Shown here: positions 35,877-49,978 of the stretch, in pieces | Position numbering within the stretch: position 1 is the first letter of the stretch | How the letters are laid out: every line of letters starts with the position of its first letter | Source of the DNA: Eucommia ulmoides | Lineage: Eukaryota > Streptophyta > Magnoliopsida > Garryales > Eucommiaceae | Length of the DNA: 64,000 nucleotides | Direction of reading: 5' to 3' | Assembly (NCBI GenBank): GCA_016647705.1 | Contig: CM028339.1 | Span: forward strand, 22,494,803-22,558,802 | Notes under the pieces: generated by a model | The model's input: the letters and a program-made list of their open reading frames with translations, nothing else | Databases searched by the model: none | What the model was told of the DNA's origin: nothing | Translations under genes and position numbers: made by a program

Positions 35877-36498
35877 TGGTGACCCACAGATCTATCCTAA
35901 AGGGAGTGAAGTGAATTGGGTAGTAATAAAAATTGAAATAATTAAATTATCAAACCAGCAATCACCAAATTTTCCTATCCAAATATTATCTTGAGTTTTA
36001 ATGGAAACGTGTTTATCTAAATGCATAACCAAACAAATAGGGATAGAGAAATTGAACACACAGATTTATCCTGATTTGGCAAACTATTCTTATTTTCGTT
36101 CAGTTCCTTGAGTTCTTTCAGGTATTTTGTAATCCACTAACTCTGATTCTTTTTTCATGGAGGAGCTAAAACCTTACAATTTTTTTTACAAGCTAAAAAT
36201 TAACATAATTTTTTTTTTAGGATCAAAATCAAACCTTTTACAATTTCTTTTTTCCAAACTAAAGACGAACATTATTCTTTTACAGGTTATGAATGAAACA
36301 TATCCATCTTTTTACCAAGCTAAAAAGTAATATAATTCTATTATACATAGAATCAAACATAATCATTTTACAGGTTAAGAATCAAACTTATTTACCTTAA
36401 TTAGACACCGATCCAAATGTGTCTAATTCTCTCACATTCATCAATACAAAAAATATCAAGTTTCTTCCCACATAAGGTTCTACCACCACAATACAATA

Positions 36499-36763
36499 GG
36501 ATTAATTATACTTTACCTCCTGTGGTTAGATCGTTTTGCACTTTGTCCCCTGTAGTATTTTCGTCACTACGTTTTTCCTTGTGGTTAGGCCTTGTTACAC
36601 TTTATCCCTTGATGCAGACCTAATTACAATGGGCAAAGTGATGACGAAGAGGATAAAGTGCAACAAAGACCTAACCATTGGGAGACAAAGTCATGAAGAG
36701 AATACCACAAGGGGCAAAATGCAAAACAACCTCACCACAAGGGGGTAAAGTATAATTAACCCC
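36499..36763. mobile_element. Mutator-like fold-back MITE
   Basis: 265 bp, almost wholly a long inverted repeat. GGATTAATTATACTTTACC on the left faces GGTAAAGTATAATTAACCCC on the right, and the arms of about 110 bp continue with GTGGTTAG and CACTTTGTCCC-type segments. The 9 bp target duplication is AATACAATA: whole on the left (36490-36498) and split on the right by the later LTR (36764-36768 plus 39885-39888). A 9 bp duplication is the mark of Mutator-type transposition. Confidence 0.85.
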
Positions 36764-36768
36764 AATAC

Positions 36769-39700
36769 TGTCACACCCCATCCCGGACACCCGTCACCGT
36801 GGGGCCGGTGTGGCGTCGACATGACATTACCTAACCGTCAAACCAACTCATATATTCCAACAAACATAAAACAATATACAAATCATCTATACAACAAATA
36901 TTAATTTAGTGCTATGGAGACACACCCGTCGTCAAAAATAATAATACCGAAATATAAATACCCATGAACCTCTCTTAGGTTCACCTCAGCCGGCTCATCA
37001 AGAAAATCCTCACACAACTCCATCGTAGGACTCTTCCTAGCTCCAGTAAGGGATCGACCGACTCTTATCCGCTACACCTGCGAGTGTACTATCTTCTTAG
37101 TAAAAATATTTTACAATAATAATTCATTCTACAACATCTAAATGGATTAAACGTAAGTAAATAAAACACCACATAGCTCGTAAAATCTCAAGAATATAAG
37201 CAGTGAAAGTAAAACGATATAGATAAGTTCCATTCAATTCCATCTAGTATAAAACCATACCAATCACCATAATAAATAATAAATCACCTAATAATAAATA
37301 AAACACCACATCTCAAAACACACACCTCGAACACAACACACAGTGGCTAGCCATAGTGATCGTTTAACCTCACGATCGGGAGTTACAATAGTACCGTAAC
37401 ATCCGTATGAATGCCTTCCTACGAAATATCCACACCCCTTTTGGGAAGAAATATAATTCACACCCCTTACGGGGAGAAATATCCACATCCCATGGGAAGA
37501 ATCCACACCCCTTACGGGGAGAAATATAATTCTCACTCCTTTCGGGGAGAACAACTATGGCATCATCAAAATCATCAATATAGTTAAAAATCCACATCCC
37601 TTACGGAAAGAAATACATTTTCACATCACATCATCAAAAATCCACACCCCTTATGGGGAGAATATAAACCACACCCCTTTCGGGGAGAATTTCCAAAATC
37701 ACGTTTTTCACTCTCCTTTTTAAAAGTACCACCAATTTCAGTAAAAAAACCAATTTTTCACCTTTGTACCACCGATTTTAGTAAAAACTATTTTTTCCAC
37801 CTTTGTTTTTAGAAAACCAAGCATTTTTAGAAAACCATATATTTTTCACTCTCTTTTCAAAACCACCCATATCCAACGAAAATTATTTTTAATCCTTCTT
37901 TTTAGAAACCAACACAATTCTCCGAAAATTCATTTTACCAACTCACCCCAAAAATCTGTTTGATCCATATCATTTATGAAATCGTACAGTGTAAGTAAAT
38001 ACATATGTCATCATATATATACACAGAAAATAGTTTGGCAAGAAGACAGTACACTCACCTGAATATCCGATTTCGTAAACTTTAACCGACTAACCTTAAT
38101 CAGAACTCCGGTGCCTGCAAACCTAATGGTGACAGGGCCTAAATCAATATTTTATGTAAACATAACTTAATCATGAATTGTGGACCCTAAATTTCATAAT
38201 TTTCTATTCCCTGCGCTTTATTATGAAATTTACTATATCGAATTTATTTGTGTAAACGGTCTCACTATTTCTTATCGTCATTTCGACATTTTTCATGCGA
38301 ACACATAATGCTAAATTCAATGATAATGATAACATGTATTTTACATTGAGACAATTAAATGTATATATTAAAGAAGTGCGAATTTTTTTACTTTCCCCGA
38401 ATTTTTCACCGGCCGAGAGATTGGATTTATGTTTTTTAGTGGGGTGGTTTGTGTAATTTCCCCTCCTTTTTTTTTTTTTTTTTTTTCCTTTTCTTCTTCT
38501 TTCTTTTTTGTTTTTGCTTCCTGCTCTGTTTCGGGTTGGAGCTCCAGCTGATCTCCTTCCTCAACGCCGGCCAACTCTCACTCCTCCCGCCGATCTTCAC
38601 CGCCAACGATCCGAGCACACATACACACCCAGAAAACTCTTACACACATACCCGATCACATACCCACAACTAAACACACACCTACCCACTTCTCTGTCGA
38701 CTTAACTCCACGGCCGACGACCACCCTCAACGAACCACCACCGACCCTGTCGATCACCTATTGACCAAACTCACCACACACACAACAACACACACACACA
38801 CGACAAACACGGAGACCCATCGCCGAACAATCACTATCCCCGTCGACCGAACCATCACTGACCCTCTCTCTCTTTTCATTTTCTGTTTCTATTCTGGGAC
38901 TCGCCGTCGACCGACATTGCTCAGATCACACCACTCATCCACGAAGACAACACTCACGACGCCGAACGGAACACACACCCAAAATCAAAACCCACATTTT
39001 CTCTCTCTAACTTTCCGGCCGGCAACACCCACTCTCTTGAACACCCATACACACACCAAACACACCCACATACACTGCACACCACAAATGCACACACACC
39101 CATGCAGCACACGTATCACACAGTAGGCACACACACACAACCGACAACTCTCTCTCTCCTCACCGATGGTGATACCTCTGATCACACATACACATACGCC
39201 ATGTTGAACACATCCCACACTCAAACATCAAACACAGGCACCCACATGGCCAACCAACAAAACCCACAGCATTAAACACACACACAGACATACATGGCTA
39301 GACGACTGAAAAATATACCCACATACACATGCATATCCACATACCTTTACCGAACAATGGCGACGAAGCACGTACCACCGGAGCGAAATGTCCCAACAGC
39401 ACACAATCACACACACACGCACTAAGTCACGCAAACCCACCGTCGGCGACGTCACACAACCAAACCCACTGTCGGAGAAATTTAGACGACGGCAACACTC
39501 AAAACCCACTCCGGCGGACTCTCTCTCTCTTCCGTTCTCTTTCTCTCTCTCTTCTTCTTCGCGATTCTTCTCCTGATTTCTCTATATATATATATATATA
39601 TAAGATCATGTAGCCGACCAAGTGGCCTGTCCCCCGCCACTCGTTCCTCTCTGTCTATATATATATATATATATATATATAAAGAATTTACACAATCTTC

Positions 39701-39879
39701 CCCCTATTTTTAGTTAAGATTTTAATTAAACCCATTCTCATTTTAATGGTTTGAAAAATTACAATTTGATTCCAAAAATTTAACTTCACATAATTAATTT
39801 ATACCATCCACCCCAATATTTTTGAAACATTTTAAAACGCGATTTCAATCATACGCATATCACAGATCGGGGTCTTACA
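36769..39879 (+). mobile_element. 3.1 kb solo LTR (Del/Tekay-like Gypsy, inferred)
   Basis: It starts TGTCACACCCCATCCCGG, ends GATCGGGGTCTTACA, and is flanked by a perfect 5 bp duplication AATAC (36764-36768, 39880-39884). It has no coding domain and no second LTR. Inside are a conserved box CACGATCGGGAGTTACAAT at 37371, a tandem array (37430-37690), CA-rich and CT-rich blocks (38600-39580) and TA runs (39582-39602, 39656-39680). Assignment to Del/Tekay chromoviruses rests only on LTR length and terminal sequence. It looks complete as a solo LTR. The perfect duplication suggests it is the youngest of its family here. Confidence 0.85.
37430..37690 (+). repeat. Tandem CACCCCTTACGGGGAGAA array
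   Basis: About eight to ten units of 20-35 bp built on CACACCCCTTACGGGGAGAA. Each holds the palindrome CCCCTTACGGGG or CCCCTTTCGGGG. It lies just after the conserved CGATCGGGAGTTACAA box of the LTR. Confidence 0.85.
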
Positions 39880-41364
39880 AATACAATATATGCTCGATTA
39901 ATGTCTCGATAAACTATGTAAAATAACTAAGTGAGAATAAGACTTTACTCAATTTAAGCATACAAATAATATAAATTAGATTTCACTGGCAAAAATTATT
40001 TCACAAGATGTTCAAGATATTTTAAATTGAAAACGACTTCTCAAACAAAAATACTATAAGTTCAATTTAAGAATATAACTCAATTAAAGCACAGTTAATT
40101 TTGAGCAAGTAAATGAGAGCAATCTCACCGAGATTTCTTTTAGAATATCGTAGGAAAGACTCAAACCCAAAATAGCAAGAACAATGATTTCTTTAAAGCA
40201 AAATTTTTTCTCTTGAAAATAATCTCAGCAAAATAATACTCTTAAACTTTATGAATATGACTGATTAAAACTTTTGCTTTTGATTGTTATTAAGTCAGAA
40301 AAATGTTGGTCTTATTATATAGATTTCAAACTATGTCTATAACGATTATTTTTCAAAACATATGAATATTTATGTCACATATAGACCCCATATAAGATAC
40401 TTCTTCAAATTAGGTATATTTGACATAAAAATACTCTTTGAAAAACTCAATTTAATCTCCAAAACTTCTTTAATTCAAATCCCTTAAATATAGAAAGAAA
40501 TTTTACTGGTAAAACTCATGGAACCAATTAATATAGGGACTAATTAATATGATTTTCAAAATATATGATAGATATATGAAATATACTCAAATCCTCTTAA
40601 AATCAGATTTTATAACTTTTAAAACTATAGGATTTGGGTTGAAGATTTTGAAAAACGAATCAGTCAACAATCTGATTCCTAACTCGTCGATTGACCGAAA
40701 TTCCAGTTGGTCAACCAACTGCCTCATGAAGATCCTACTTTTTTTTTTTTGTTTTATACCCTGAATCAGTCAACCGACTGTATTTGTGGTCGACTGTTCA
40801 GGCCAGACGTAAAATTCCAATGGCTACTGATCACGTCAGTCGACAGGTAATCGTGTTGTTTAATCGCCTAGACCAAAAGCTTCTCTATCCATGCACTGCT
40901 TCTCTTGCTCAACCGCCCACTTGGTCGGTCAACCGTTTGGTCCAGAACATTTTCTTATTTTCATAATTTAAAACATTTTCTTTGAACAATACTTTGCAAA
41001 AAATATTTATACTCTTAAATTTATCACTTCTTACTATGATATGCATAAAATAATCGATTTTAAGTGTTGTGTGTAATCTTATTCAGGTTGTATTAAGAGT
41101 ATAAAGGTATTGAATTATTTTACCTAAAAATACAAAAAAAAAATCATCTGCTCCAAAAAATCTTCAACGTCTTCAATTGCAGCCTTCTTAAGTCTTTTGT
41201 AAAATTTCATCTTTGTAAATCATCAACAAGCATTATCTTTATGATTCAATCTTTTTCTCATTTTCTCAAACGGAACTCAAATTTGAAATCACTCAATAAA
41301 TATATTAGTTCCGTAAAACATCAATGTTGAATTGTCCACCAAAACATCTAGGGTCAACAGGGGT

Positions 41365-42071
41365 TATAAACAAATTTTGAAGATGAGGTCCTTAGAGTAT
41401 TTACGTAGTTATTTTTATATACTTTTTTTTTTCATGATATATGTAATAATTTTAATATATTCGTATATTTATTAAATAACTCATTTATTTTTATTACTTA
41501 ATGCAATAGTTGTTGACGTAAGTAAGGATATTGAATATAATAGTTGTTGAAGTAAGTAACAATATATTAAGTGAAAATAGAAAGTAATTCAAGAATATAT
41601 AAAAACAAAAATACAATCCTAATATGAAAAATATTTGAGACGTTCGCCATCAAAATTCCGTGTCTTTTGTCAATACCTTAGAGAGTTTTTACCGGAGAAA
41701 AATAGTGTTCAATTATCTATTTACTCTTATCTTTTAAAAAATAAAAACTTTAAAAATGAAATAAGTGCATTGACTATTTTACCTTTATTTACATATGTTG
41801 ATATTTGACTTTTTTTTTTTTAATTTCTTCCACTCTCCTTCTCTCTCTTCTCTAATATCTTGGATAGAGAAAAAAAATATTATCACCACTACCACCATGA
41901 CCCCTTGCAATCAATGTCACTACCACCACCATGATCTCCAGTAATTGTCGTTGCCGCCACCACCCTTGTTCCAAGCCTCACCTGGAGAACCAACTTACTC
42001 GTCACTGTAGATGTTCATCCATCCTGAAAAGTTCATGATACCCGAGCGATAATAATGTCAATGAATAGACC
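41365..42071. other. Spacer before the second Tat body
   Basis: AT-rich DNA, then a CCACCACC-rich stretch (41885-41985) and leader-like sequence. It probably belongs to the Tat element's leader or LTR, but no boundary is visible. Confidence 0.4.
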
Positions 42072-43734
42072 TTGGTAGCTGAGCCAAAAGGCAAAGAAGA
42101 ACATAAAGGACCTTCACAAGCTTGGAAGCACGAGATAGAAGAATTAAAAAGAATGGTGGAAGAATTGAAAATAGAGAAATCCTCGAGGCATGTGACGTAC
42201 GAGGAACTGTCAGTATTGTCCCAGGTGGTTTATCCTGAAAATTTTGTAGTTCCCGAGTTCACCGAGTATGACGAAAACGGTCACCCAGAATGGCACATAG
42301 AAATTTATAAAGAGGAGTTGGGGGTAAACACTTGTAACGGATATCTTTTCTTAAATATAGTTTGAACGTCACTAAAAGGATCTGCCTTGAGCAATTACTT
42401 TGGACTAGTCCAAGATAAAAGTCTTCAATAATCTCGTGGTGGCATTCTATGAGCAATACGTGTAAAATAGGGATTCTACTCCTGATCGTAGCACTCTATA
42501 CCAATTTTTTAAGAAGAAAGATGAGAGTTTTAGGAAGTACACAACTCAATGGAGGGAAGAAACTGCAAAATTTATTCATCGGCTAAGCAAGGAAGCCCAG
42601 ATAGAAATATTCAAGGCAATCCAAGCTCTTACATTCTACCACAACTTGTTAAGTATAGTAGTGGTGACCTTTGATGACTCAATCAAGTAAAACTGAATTT
42701 ATAGGGGAAGAAACAAGGAATAAAAAGAACGAAGGATCTTCCTCTGACTCAACGAAGAAATTGGACCCGCCGAAAAAGAAAGAAAGTGAGATGGTTTTCA
42801 TTGTGGCCCCCCAGCAAGCCTCTCGCCAAAACAATCCCCAACCTTTCCATACCTAAAACTACCCCAATCAAAACCACAATTACCTCGACCACAAACTGTG
42901 AATACTAACACTATTCCCAAAATCACCTATACTACCCTCATTCCCCAATTACCTATGAAAACTCACTTCTGTGTGACCAAAACTATCCTCCACAACCAAA
43001 CTACCCTCAATATCAAGCTCCCGCTTGCCAAATTCCCTCATACAAGCCAAACCTAAATCCCATGCCCCTAATCATAATAAGCACTTTCAAGCCTGAATCG
43101 CAAGACCGCCGAGATTATCCTCTCCCCCGTGCTGCTGGGGGAATTTTCAGAATAAAGATGAGGAGTTGTTGAATCTCCAAATCCCTTTCATTGAGTTGTC
43201 CCAACACTATCTGAAGCATGGGATGTTGTTTCCCCTGCCATTCTATGAGTCTAAGCCTAGGAGTTAGGCCATATCCTCGAATGCGTTATGTGAATACCCC
43301 TCTGGGAGATAAAGGACATACAACTTAACAATGTTTTCAGCTAAAAGATAAGATTGAAGAATTCATCCAGAAATCATGTTCCCAAAGAAACCCAAGGCCA
43401 CCATGCCAAACTGTCAACGAAATCCATTGCTGGAACATGCCCTCTTGAGGAGTGGGGTAAATATGATATTTGTTGAGGAAGAGATTGTAGTAATTGATAT
43501 TGGTGGAATATGTTTACACCCCGAGGTTTTTGGGGGAGGACTCGAGTTACACTAGAATAAGGTTGCAGAGAAATTAGGTAAATCCTTAGTGCTGTTGTTC
43601 CCAATCCAAGAGCCTGTAAGAAGCTTGAATAAAGTCTCGAAATTTTGAGATCGTGGGAAAAATCGACAACGGAGAGGAGTTGCTTATCTCAGCTGGAGAA
43701 GGCAAATGAATTACCCGATTTAGAAGAGTGTATG

Positions 43735-45180
43735 TGAAACGACCCAGTTTCCCAGGGCAGCCACTCGATTTCTCCCTTTTTACGAAGAAATATTGGTGAA
43801 ACACAAACTACTCCACTACCACGCTTCTGCTGCGCCACTATGATAAAAATAATAATATCCACCAACTGTCAATTGACATAGATTTTCAAAAATATAATAT
43901 ATTTTACCAATTCAAAATTCACCGATTATATATATAACCAACTATTCCATAGCAAAATTACAAAATTCAAATACTTCTTGATCAACACCGATTTTAATTG
44001 CCTCAAAAGAATACGACATCGTCCTCTGACTCTACTTACCACTAGTGGATCCGTTTCTAATTGAAGTACCTAAGAAAAAATATTTTTATCGATGTTCTAT
44101 CTTCATAATATAAAAACAATTAATGGATCAAGTACATTTGTCAGAATCTATTTTTCCAAAACAAAATATAACCGTAATGAATAATAATGAAATTCATAGA
44201 TATCACCATGATAAAATAATTAAATATAAATCAACCAATGAAATCACTTTTATATAATAAAATACCAGAAACATACTTCCTTTCCAGTTATAGGATCTTT
44301 TCACCTTACGATCGGGAATTATAACGGTACTGTAACCTGTATAACTGTGCAATCTACGGTTGTCATCGGTATCAAGGCCATTCAATATCTTCAATGGTAG
44401 AAGCCAACATGTGGTATAAATCACTATACCATAATGATAATCACAATCGTCAACAATAAAAGTAACAACAACCACCTACAGGATTTGTCTTCCTGTTAAG
44501 TCACAACACAACGTTCTACAGGACATGCTCTTCTGTTAGGACCAACAACATCCCGCAGGACATGTCCTCCTATCGGGATCACACTATGACATATAGGTAT
44601 AATAATAAAAACTATTTTTTCACATTTAACTATTTACTTGATCCATTTAACATTATAAAATAATTTATTTTAATATACCTTTTCTTTTCACATTTTTGTA
44701 CGTAAATATAATTGGACAATTTACATAGAAGATAATACACTTACCTCAATATTTGCACTGCTTACTATGCTACTGTCGTCATACTAACGGGGTCAGCGTC
44801 GCTTGTGAACCTAATAACGACATGGTCTAAACTAAGAATTTAACTAAATAAATTTAACATGACATGCAATACATGAAATACGTGACACTAAATGCAATTT
44901 TTCATATTCCTAAATTTTTCTAATTATATAAAATTTATTAAAGTTGAACGCCATATTTTCTTATTTTCTTAACCGAATATTAATTATACAACTAAAATAT
45001 TATAGTTACATTTATAAAATTTATCAATTAATAATTTAACGATAGAGAAATATTAACTAACTATTAATAAATTTATACCAAAAATAATGTTAAAATATAT
45101 CTTATACTTTACTTAAATTATTCTTTTTGTTTTCCACACATTAACTATATTTATATACCCACAATAAATATAAATATAAT

Positions 45181-45211
<31 letters not shown>

Positions 45212-45765
45212 CACGCACAACTATAACCACATATATATAAAACTATAAGAGAGGAAGAGAGGGACTTACTAATGGAATAGATGGGAAGAGGACGAGCAAG
45301 AGGAAAATGAAGCAAAATGAACAAAAACAAATGGAGAAAAAGTGTAGGCCGCAAGTTTTTTCGTCCATCATTTTTTTTTCTAATTATATACATACATAAA
45401 CACTTGTGTGCTGTCCTAACAACACACATTTTGAAAGACATGTGTGTTGTCTTGGACAACACACATGTACTTATATTAATTATATTTTTTTTATATTTTA
45501 TTATTATCTTTATATATTACAATTATGTTAACATCCCACAAAAATATTAAATTTCTATTTAGACCTAAAAGATAAAAGTTAATAATTTAAAATAGCAATT
45601 GGTCCCTCAAATTAAAAAAAAAAAAAAAAAAAATCAAATTAAAATTAGCATATTAACCCTTAAATTTTTTTTAAAAATAAATAAATAACACAATAGACCC
45701 TATTATTTATTTAAATATTCTAAAATGAAATTAAAAATATGCACGTGCAAAAATTAGGTCTTACA
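43735..45765 (+). mobile_element. 2.0 kb solo LTR nested in the Tat body
   Basis: It starts TGAAACGACCCAG, ends TTAGGTCTTACA, and is flanked by GTATG (43730-43734) and ATATG (45766-45770), four of five bases alike. It shares with 36769-39879 the terminal GGTCTTACA and the box TTACGATCGGGAATTATAAC (about 44307-44326). A CA/TA microsatellite lies at 45182-45230. It has no coding domain. It is a shorter, more diverged member of the same LTR family. Confidence 0.75.
44478..44580 (+). repeat. Tandem CAGGACATG units in the nested LTR
   Basis: Three to four units of about 35-45 bp with TACAGGACATGCTCTTCTGT or CGCAGGACATGTCCTCCTAT. Each can pair internally. They sit after the conserved CGATCGGGA box, at the same relative place as the array at 37430-37690 but with a different unit. 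Confidence 0.65.
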
Positions 45766-48345
45766 ATATGCCTTGCAGGATTTAAACTAGGTCCCCGTAA
45801 AAAAGCCCAGGAGGCCACTGAAGAAACCAGTGATGGAATAAGAAGCCCAATATTTTATGGGGGTGATAAAGAATTTTGTCTATAGGATCGTCAAGCAATT
45901 GGTCAAAGCTATGGTGCACATTTCAATGCTATATTTACTGTTATCCTTTTTGGAGCACAGACAAGCTCCACTTACGGTTCTGAACGAGGCCAACCTACTG
46001 AGTACCATCCCATCGAAAAAGTTTGTTACTTTGGTTGAACAAATATTGGGATTATACACCATCACGTTCACTGATAGCGACATGGATGGAGATGTTACGG
46101 GGCATAACAAGCCTCTAAATATCACCGTGGAAAGCCACGGGATGTTCATAGCTCGAGTACTGATTGATAATGGATCGCATTATGCCCGTGACAAAGCTAG
46201 AATAAATGGGGATTGTTTTGGGTGGCTTCTGACCCTTAAAGGCAATATTTTGAGCATTTTATGGGTCAAAAAGAGAAAGACTTGGGAAAATTGATTTCTT
46301 AATTGAAATCAGCCTAATCTAGAATTCAATGTGAACTTCTAAGTCGTCAACATACTGACTTTATAGAATATACTATTCAGAAGGTTGTGGATCCACAACC
46401 CTAGTCCGATGCCCTCATCGCTATACCAGAAAATAAACTTTATCATTGACAACACCTTGTATGTGATTAAGGAAAACTCCGACATCGTTCTTTTCACCAA
46501 GCGATAAGACGATATGTCCCATTGGTGGCCGAAGAGAAAAAGAAGATTGAGGTCTCCTATCAAATGTTTGACGTTGTGAATACCATGATTTTAAAGGAAG
46601 GAAAGCATGAGTTGGTCCTAACACTGTCAAAGACTGTGGCCGTTGTTGCCAAAAAAATAAAATCTCTAGGTTGCGTTCCCAAAAAGGGACTCAGAAAGAA
46701 GCTAGATGGAATGACTAAGCTGATCAAGGTTAAAGGAAAAAAAAAAAAGAGATTCGGATTGGGGTACGAGCCCACCAAAGAGGACATAGCCAAGTTGTTC
46801 TAGGATAAAAAAAAGTCGAGAGTCGAATTTATCAACTACTAGTTATTCTACACATCTGGGTTACCTTTCTATACCTGGTTGAGACCATCAACCAAGAAGA
46901 CAAGACAGTGGGGTTCGAACTCCACCCTGAAAAAATATTAAATGGATAAGTTGTATACGTCATCTCAGAAGAGGCAGGGCTAAGTTGCAAGTCCGGTATC
47001 AGAGGAATCAAAATGTTATGGAACTAGAACTCTTATGTCGGTTCGCTGAGCATTTCGGTGAAATTGGGGAATTTCTTGTATTTACCTTTCCATTCAACTA
47101 GCCTTCTGGATAGAATTGATCTACTTTGTAATGACTCATTTTAATGAATACGATTCTACTTTATCCAAATTATTACTTAAATGTTTAAATTTTTATTTTT
47201 TATTTTTCAGGTTACTTAAATTACCTGTATATAATATATGTAATATCATTGAGTTTAAAAGCGATGAGTATGATTCAATACAGAGCTAGATTATGACATG
47301 ATGGAAAGATAAATAAAAGAAGAGTCAATGTTTCCAAGAGATGGCGAGAAACGAAAGGACTTTTTGGAATTTGAGAACAAGCCAATTCTCAGTACGAATA
47401 AGATAGAATTGATAAATCTGAGGACCACAGAGGACCTAAAAAAAGATAAAATTGGATTTGGGCTCATCGCTTTGGAGAAGAATGAACTGGCCACGCTCTG
47501 AGTTGCATATCAAGAAGTCTTTGTCTGGTTCTACGATGATATGGTAGGACTGGAGAAGAGAATCGTCACTCACAAGTTTCCTATAAAGCCTTGATGTGTT
47601 CTTGTCAAGTAGAAGTTGAGGAAGCTAAGGCTTGTTTCTAGCCTCGAGGTCAGGGACGAGATCGTAAAGCAATTCAATGCCTGGATCATCGAAGTTTGCA
47701 ACTACAGTGAATGGCTCTCCTACGTCGTTCCAGTGCTAAAGTCCTTTGGAAAAATTAGAGTATGTGTGGATTATTGTGACCTCAATCAAGCAAGTTCGAA
47801 AGATTATTTTCCACTGCCAAACATACATATCATCATCGACAATACTACTGGGCGTAAGTTATACTTGTTTGTCGATAGATTCTCCGGCTATGGTCATATT
47901 TTGATGGACGAAGACAACCGGGAAAAAACAATATTTACCACTCCGTGGGGAGTCTTGTACTATAGAGCGATGCCTTTCGATCTCAAAAATACCAAGGAAA
48001 TGTACCAAAGAGCAATTGCGACCCTTTTCCACGACATCATGCACAAAGAAATGGAGGTATATGTCGACAACATGATTGTCAAAACTCAAGAGAATGAGAA
48101 ACATCTTTACCACCTAAAATAATATCTAATTGACTCTGAAAGTATCAGTTGAAGCTCAACCTAGCAAAATGTGTCTTTGGGGTAACATCAAGATAACTCT
48201 TAGGTTTCATGGTAAATCGACATGGAATTGAGATCGATCCTTCAAAAATTCAAGCCATTATTGAGATGTCACCACCAAGGAATGAAAAAAAGATCTAAGT
48301 ATTTTTGCATTGAATAAATTTTATTGCTAGATTTATCGGTGGAGA

Positions 48346-49306
48346 AAATATTAAGCAGTAAGATTTTATAATTTACTTTCAAAAATAAAAATTGATTAAT
48401 AACCTGATTTCACTCACCAATTCAAAGAAATTTGAGAACAATCACAAACACCCAACATATCTGTAGAACCCCCCCTCCCCCTCCCCCCCCTACCACCCCC
48501 AAAAAAAAATTAGTGGATTTGAGAACAATCTCAAATGACCAACGGGCCTATGGAGAAAATAAGAGATCAATACCTATTTTTGTGTTTGACTTGAGAAGAG
48601 TTTCTGCAAAATAAAAATAAATAAAAAATAGATCTAGCAAATAATAAGATCTAAAATCCAACCATAAATAGCTAAAAAAAAGACACTAAAATCCCATTTC
48701 TTAATTAAAATGGTGGACAAAATCAAAGATTAATACATTTTTTATGGTGGATTTGAGGAGAAACTCTGCAAAAGGTTCTGATTTTACTCATCAAGAAACA
48801 CAAAGATAGAATTAGTACAAAATGAACAAACAATTCAAAGAAAAAAAAAACACTAAAATTATATACAATTATACAAATGCTAAAATGTGATAAACTAAAA
48901 TTAAGGCAACATATACAAGATTAAGAACAATCCTTACCTAATCTGGAGGCTTGAGCGAAGAACAATGGTTCGAAACGGTGGAGAGGTGGAGAACTTACAG
49001 ATCTAAGTAACGTAATATAGAATTAGAACAAAGAAATTTGAGAACAAACACAAGATTAATAACTAATGTCCTGATTTCAGACATGATAACAACCCGTTAC
49101 CCAATAAGCAAAACCCATACCTGATAATTTGGTATCGGTCTAGTGTCGTGTCATCGTGTAAATACCCATTTTGCTAGTTCTAAGTAACATAAAAGTATAG
49201 AAATCCTTATTGAAAAAATAAGATAATCAAATTCAAATGATATTTAATAGTACATTGAGCCTGGCAACTCTAGGACTAAGTGAACCTAGATTATTTGAAA
49301 GGATTG
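48346..49306. other. AT-rich spacer with a weak duplicate
   Basis: A-rich, with a C-rich run at 48468-48490. Two loosely similar segments (about 48510-48605 and 48712-48775) share GTGGATTTGAG and a CTCTGCAAA-like end. No gene is seen. Confidence 0.4.
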
Positions 49307-49978
49307 TGTAAGACCCCAATTGTAGCATGTAGGTCATTTTAGTCGCATTTTAGAGTAATTGGAAATTCGGAGTGAAATTGGGTCAATTAAAGTTCAAAAT
49401 TTAAAAGTTTGGGGGTTAAATTGAAAAATTAAGAAAACATTCAATCCAAAATTTTTACATTTAATTCTTGAAAATAAAAATCCTTGGGGTGAAATTACAA
49501 TTCCAGAAACTTTTAAAAATGGAAAGTGACTAAGAAAAAGATGTTAAGGAATTAGGGGGAGAAAAGAGGAAGGAGGTCTCGGAGGTTCGTGATCGCCTGA
49601 GATAGTGGGTTCATCAGCGTGAGGATGTGTTTCGGTGTTGATCGTTGCTTAGTTTGGCTGAGTATAGGTGTGTACCGTCCATTTGTCTCGTTCGACGGCA
49701 AGGGTATGTGAAGAGGTGTGTATGTGCTCTGTTTTTCTTCTGTTTTGGGGTGTGTCAAGTGTGTGTGGGTGTGAAGGTGTTGATTTTGGTGTGTTGGTCA
49801 AGCTTGAGGGGGGTGTTATTGGTAGAACGGATTGCTGTGTGGGTGAGGTTGATCGTTGAAGTGGGGTGGTGAAAAAGCTGTCGGAGATAGTGAAGAAAAA
49901 GAGAAAGAGAAACGGCTGGTCTGATCACAAAGAGAAGCAGAACGAGGAAGATGGATGTTCGCCTAGGCGATGGAGCAT

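Larger units (their letters stand above)
35877..41359 (-). mobile_element. Copia-type solo LTR, host of two nested insertions
   Basis: On the minus strand it starts TGTTGACCCTAGATG (at 41359) and ends near CCCAATTCACTTCACTCCC (35895). The flanking 5 bp, GGAGT (35872-35876) and GGGGT (41360-41364), agree in four of five bases. With the two inserts removed it is about 2.1 kb. No coding region or second LTR is present, so it is a solo LTR. It is homologous to the LTR at 63022-64000, including across the insertion point. SIRE/Maximus-like Copia is inferred from its end sequences and length. It is the oldest layer of the nest. Confidence 0.7.
42072..48345 (+). mobile_element. Broken Tat-clade Gypsy body, split by a solo LTR
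   Basis: A retroelement fossil with many breaks. Gag similarity lies at 42080-42680 (coiled-coil EEIEELKRMVEELK-like, then PEFTEYDENGHPEWHIEIYK). The protease region lies at about 45950-46260 with TVLNEANLLSTIPSKKF, and the region before the reverse transcriptase at 46520-46800 ends RFGLGYEPT, a Tat hallmark. Reverse-transcriptase similarity runs at 47616-48120 (GKIRVCVDYCDLNQASSKDY, FTTPWGVLYYRAMPF). It stops near 48345, before RNase H or integrase. A 2.0 kb solo LTR of another family interrupts it at 43735-45765. No LTRs of its own are identified. It is old. Confidence 0.85.

Noticed and set aside
38368-39613. Several overlapping frames of 60-121 codons on both strands
   Set aside because: All lie in CA-rich and CT-rich blocks of the solo LTR; frames are open on both strands because of the simple composition.
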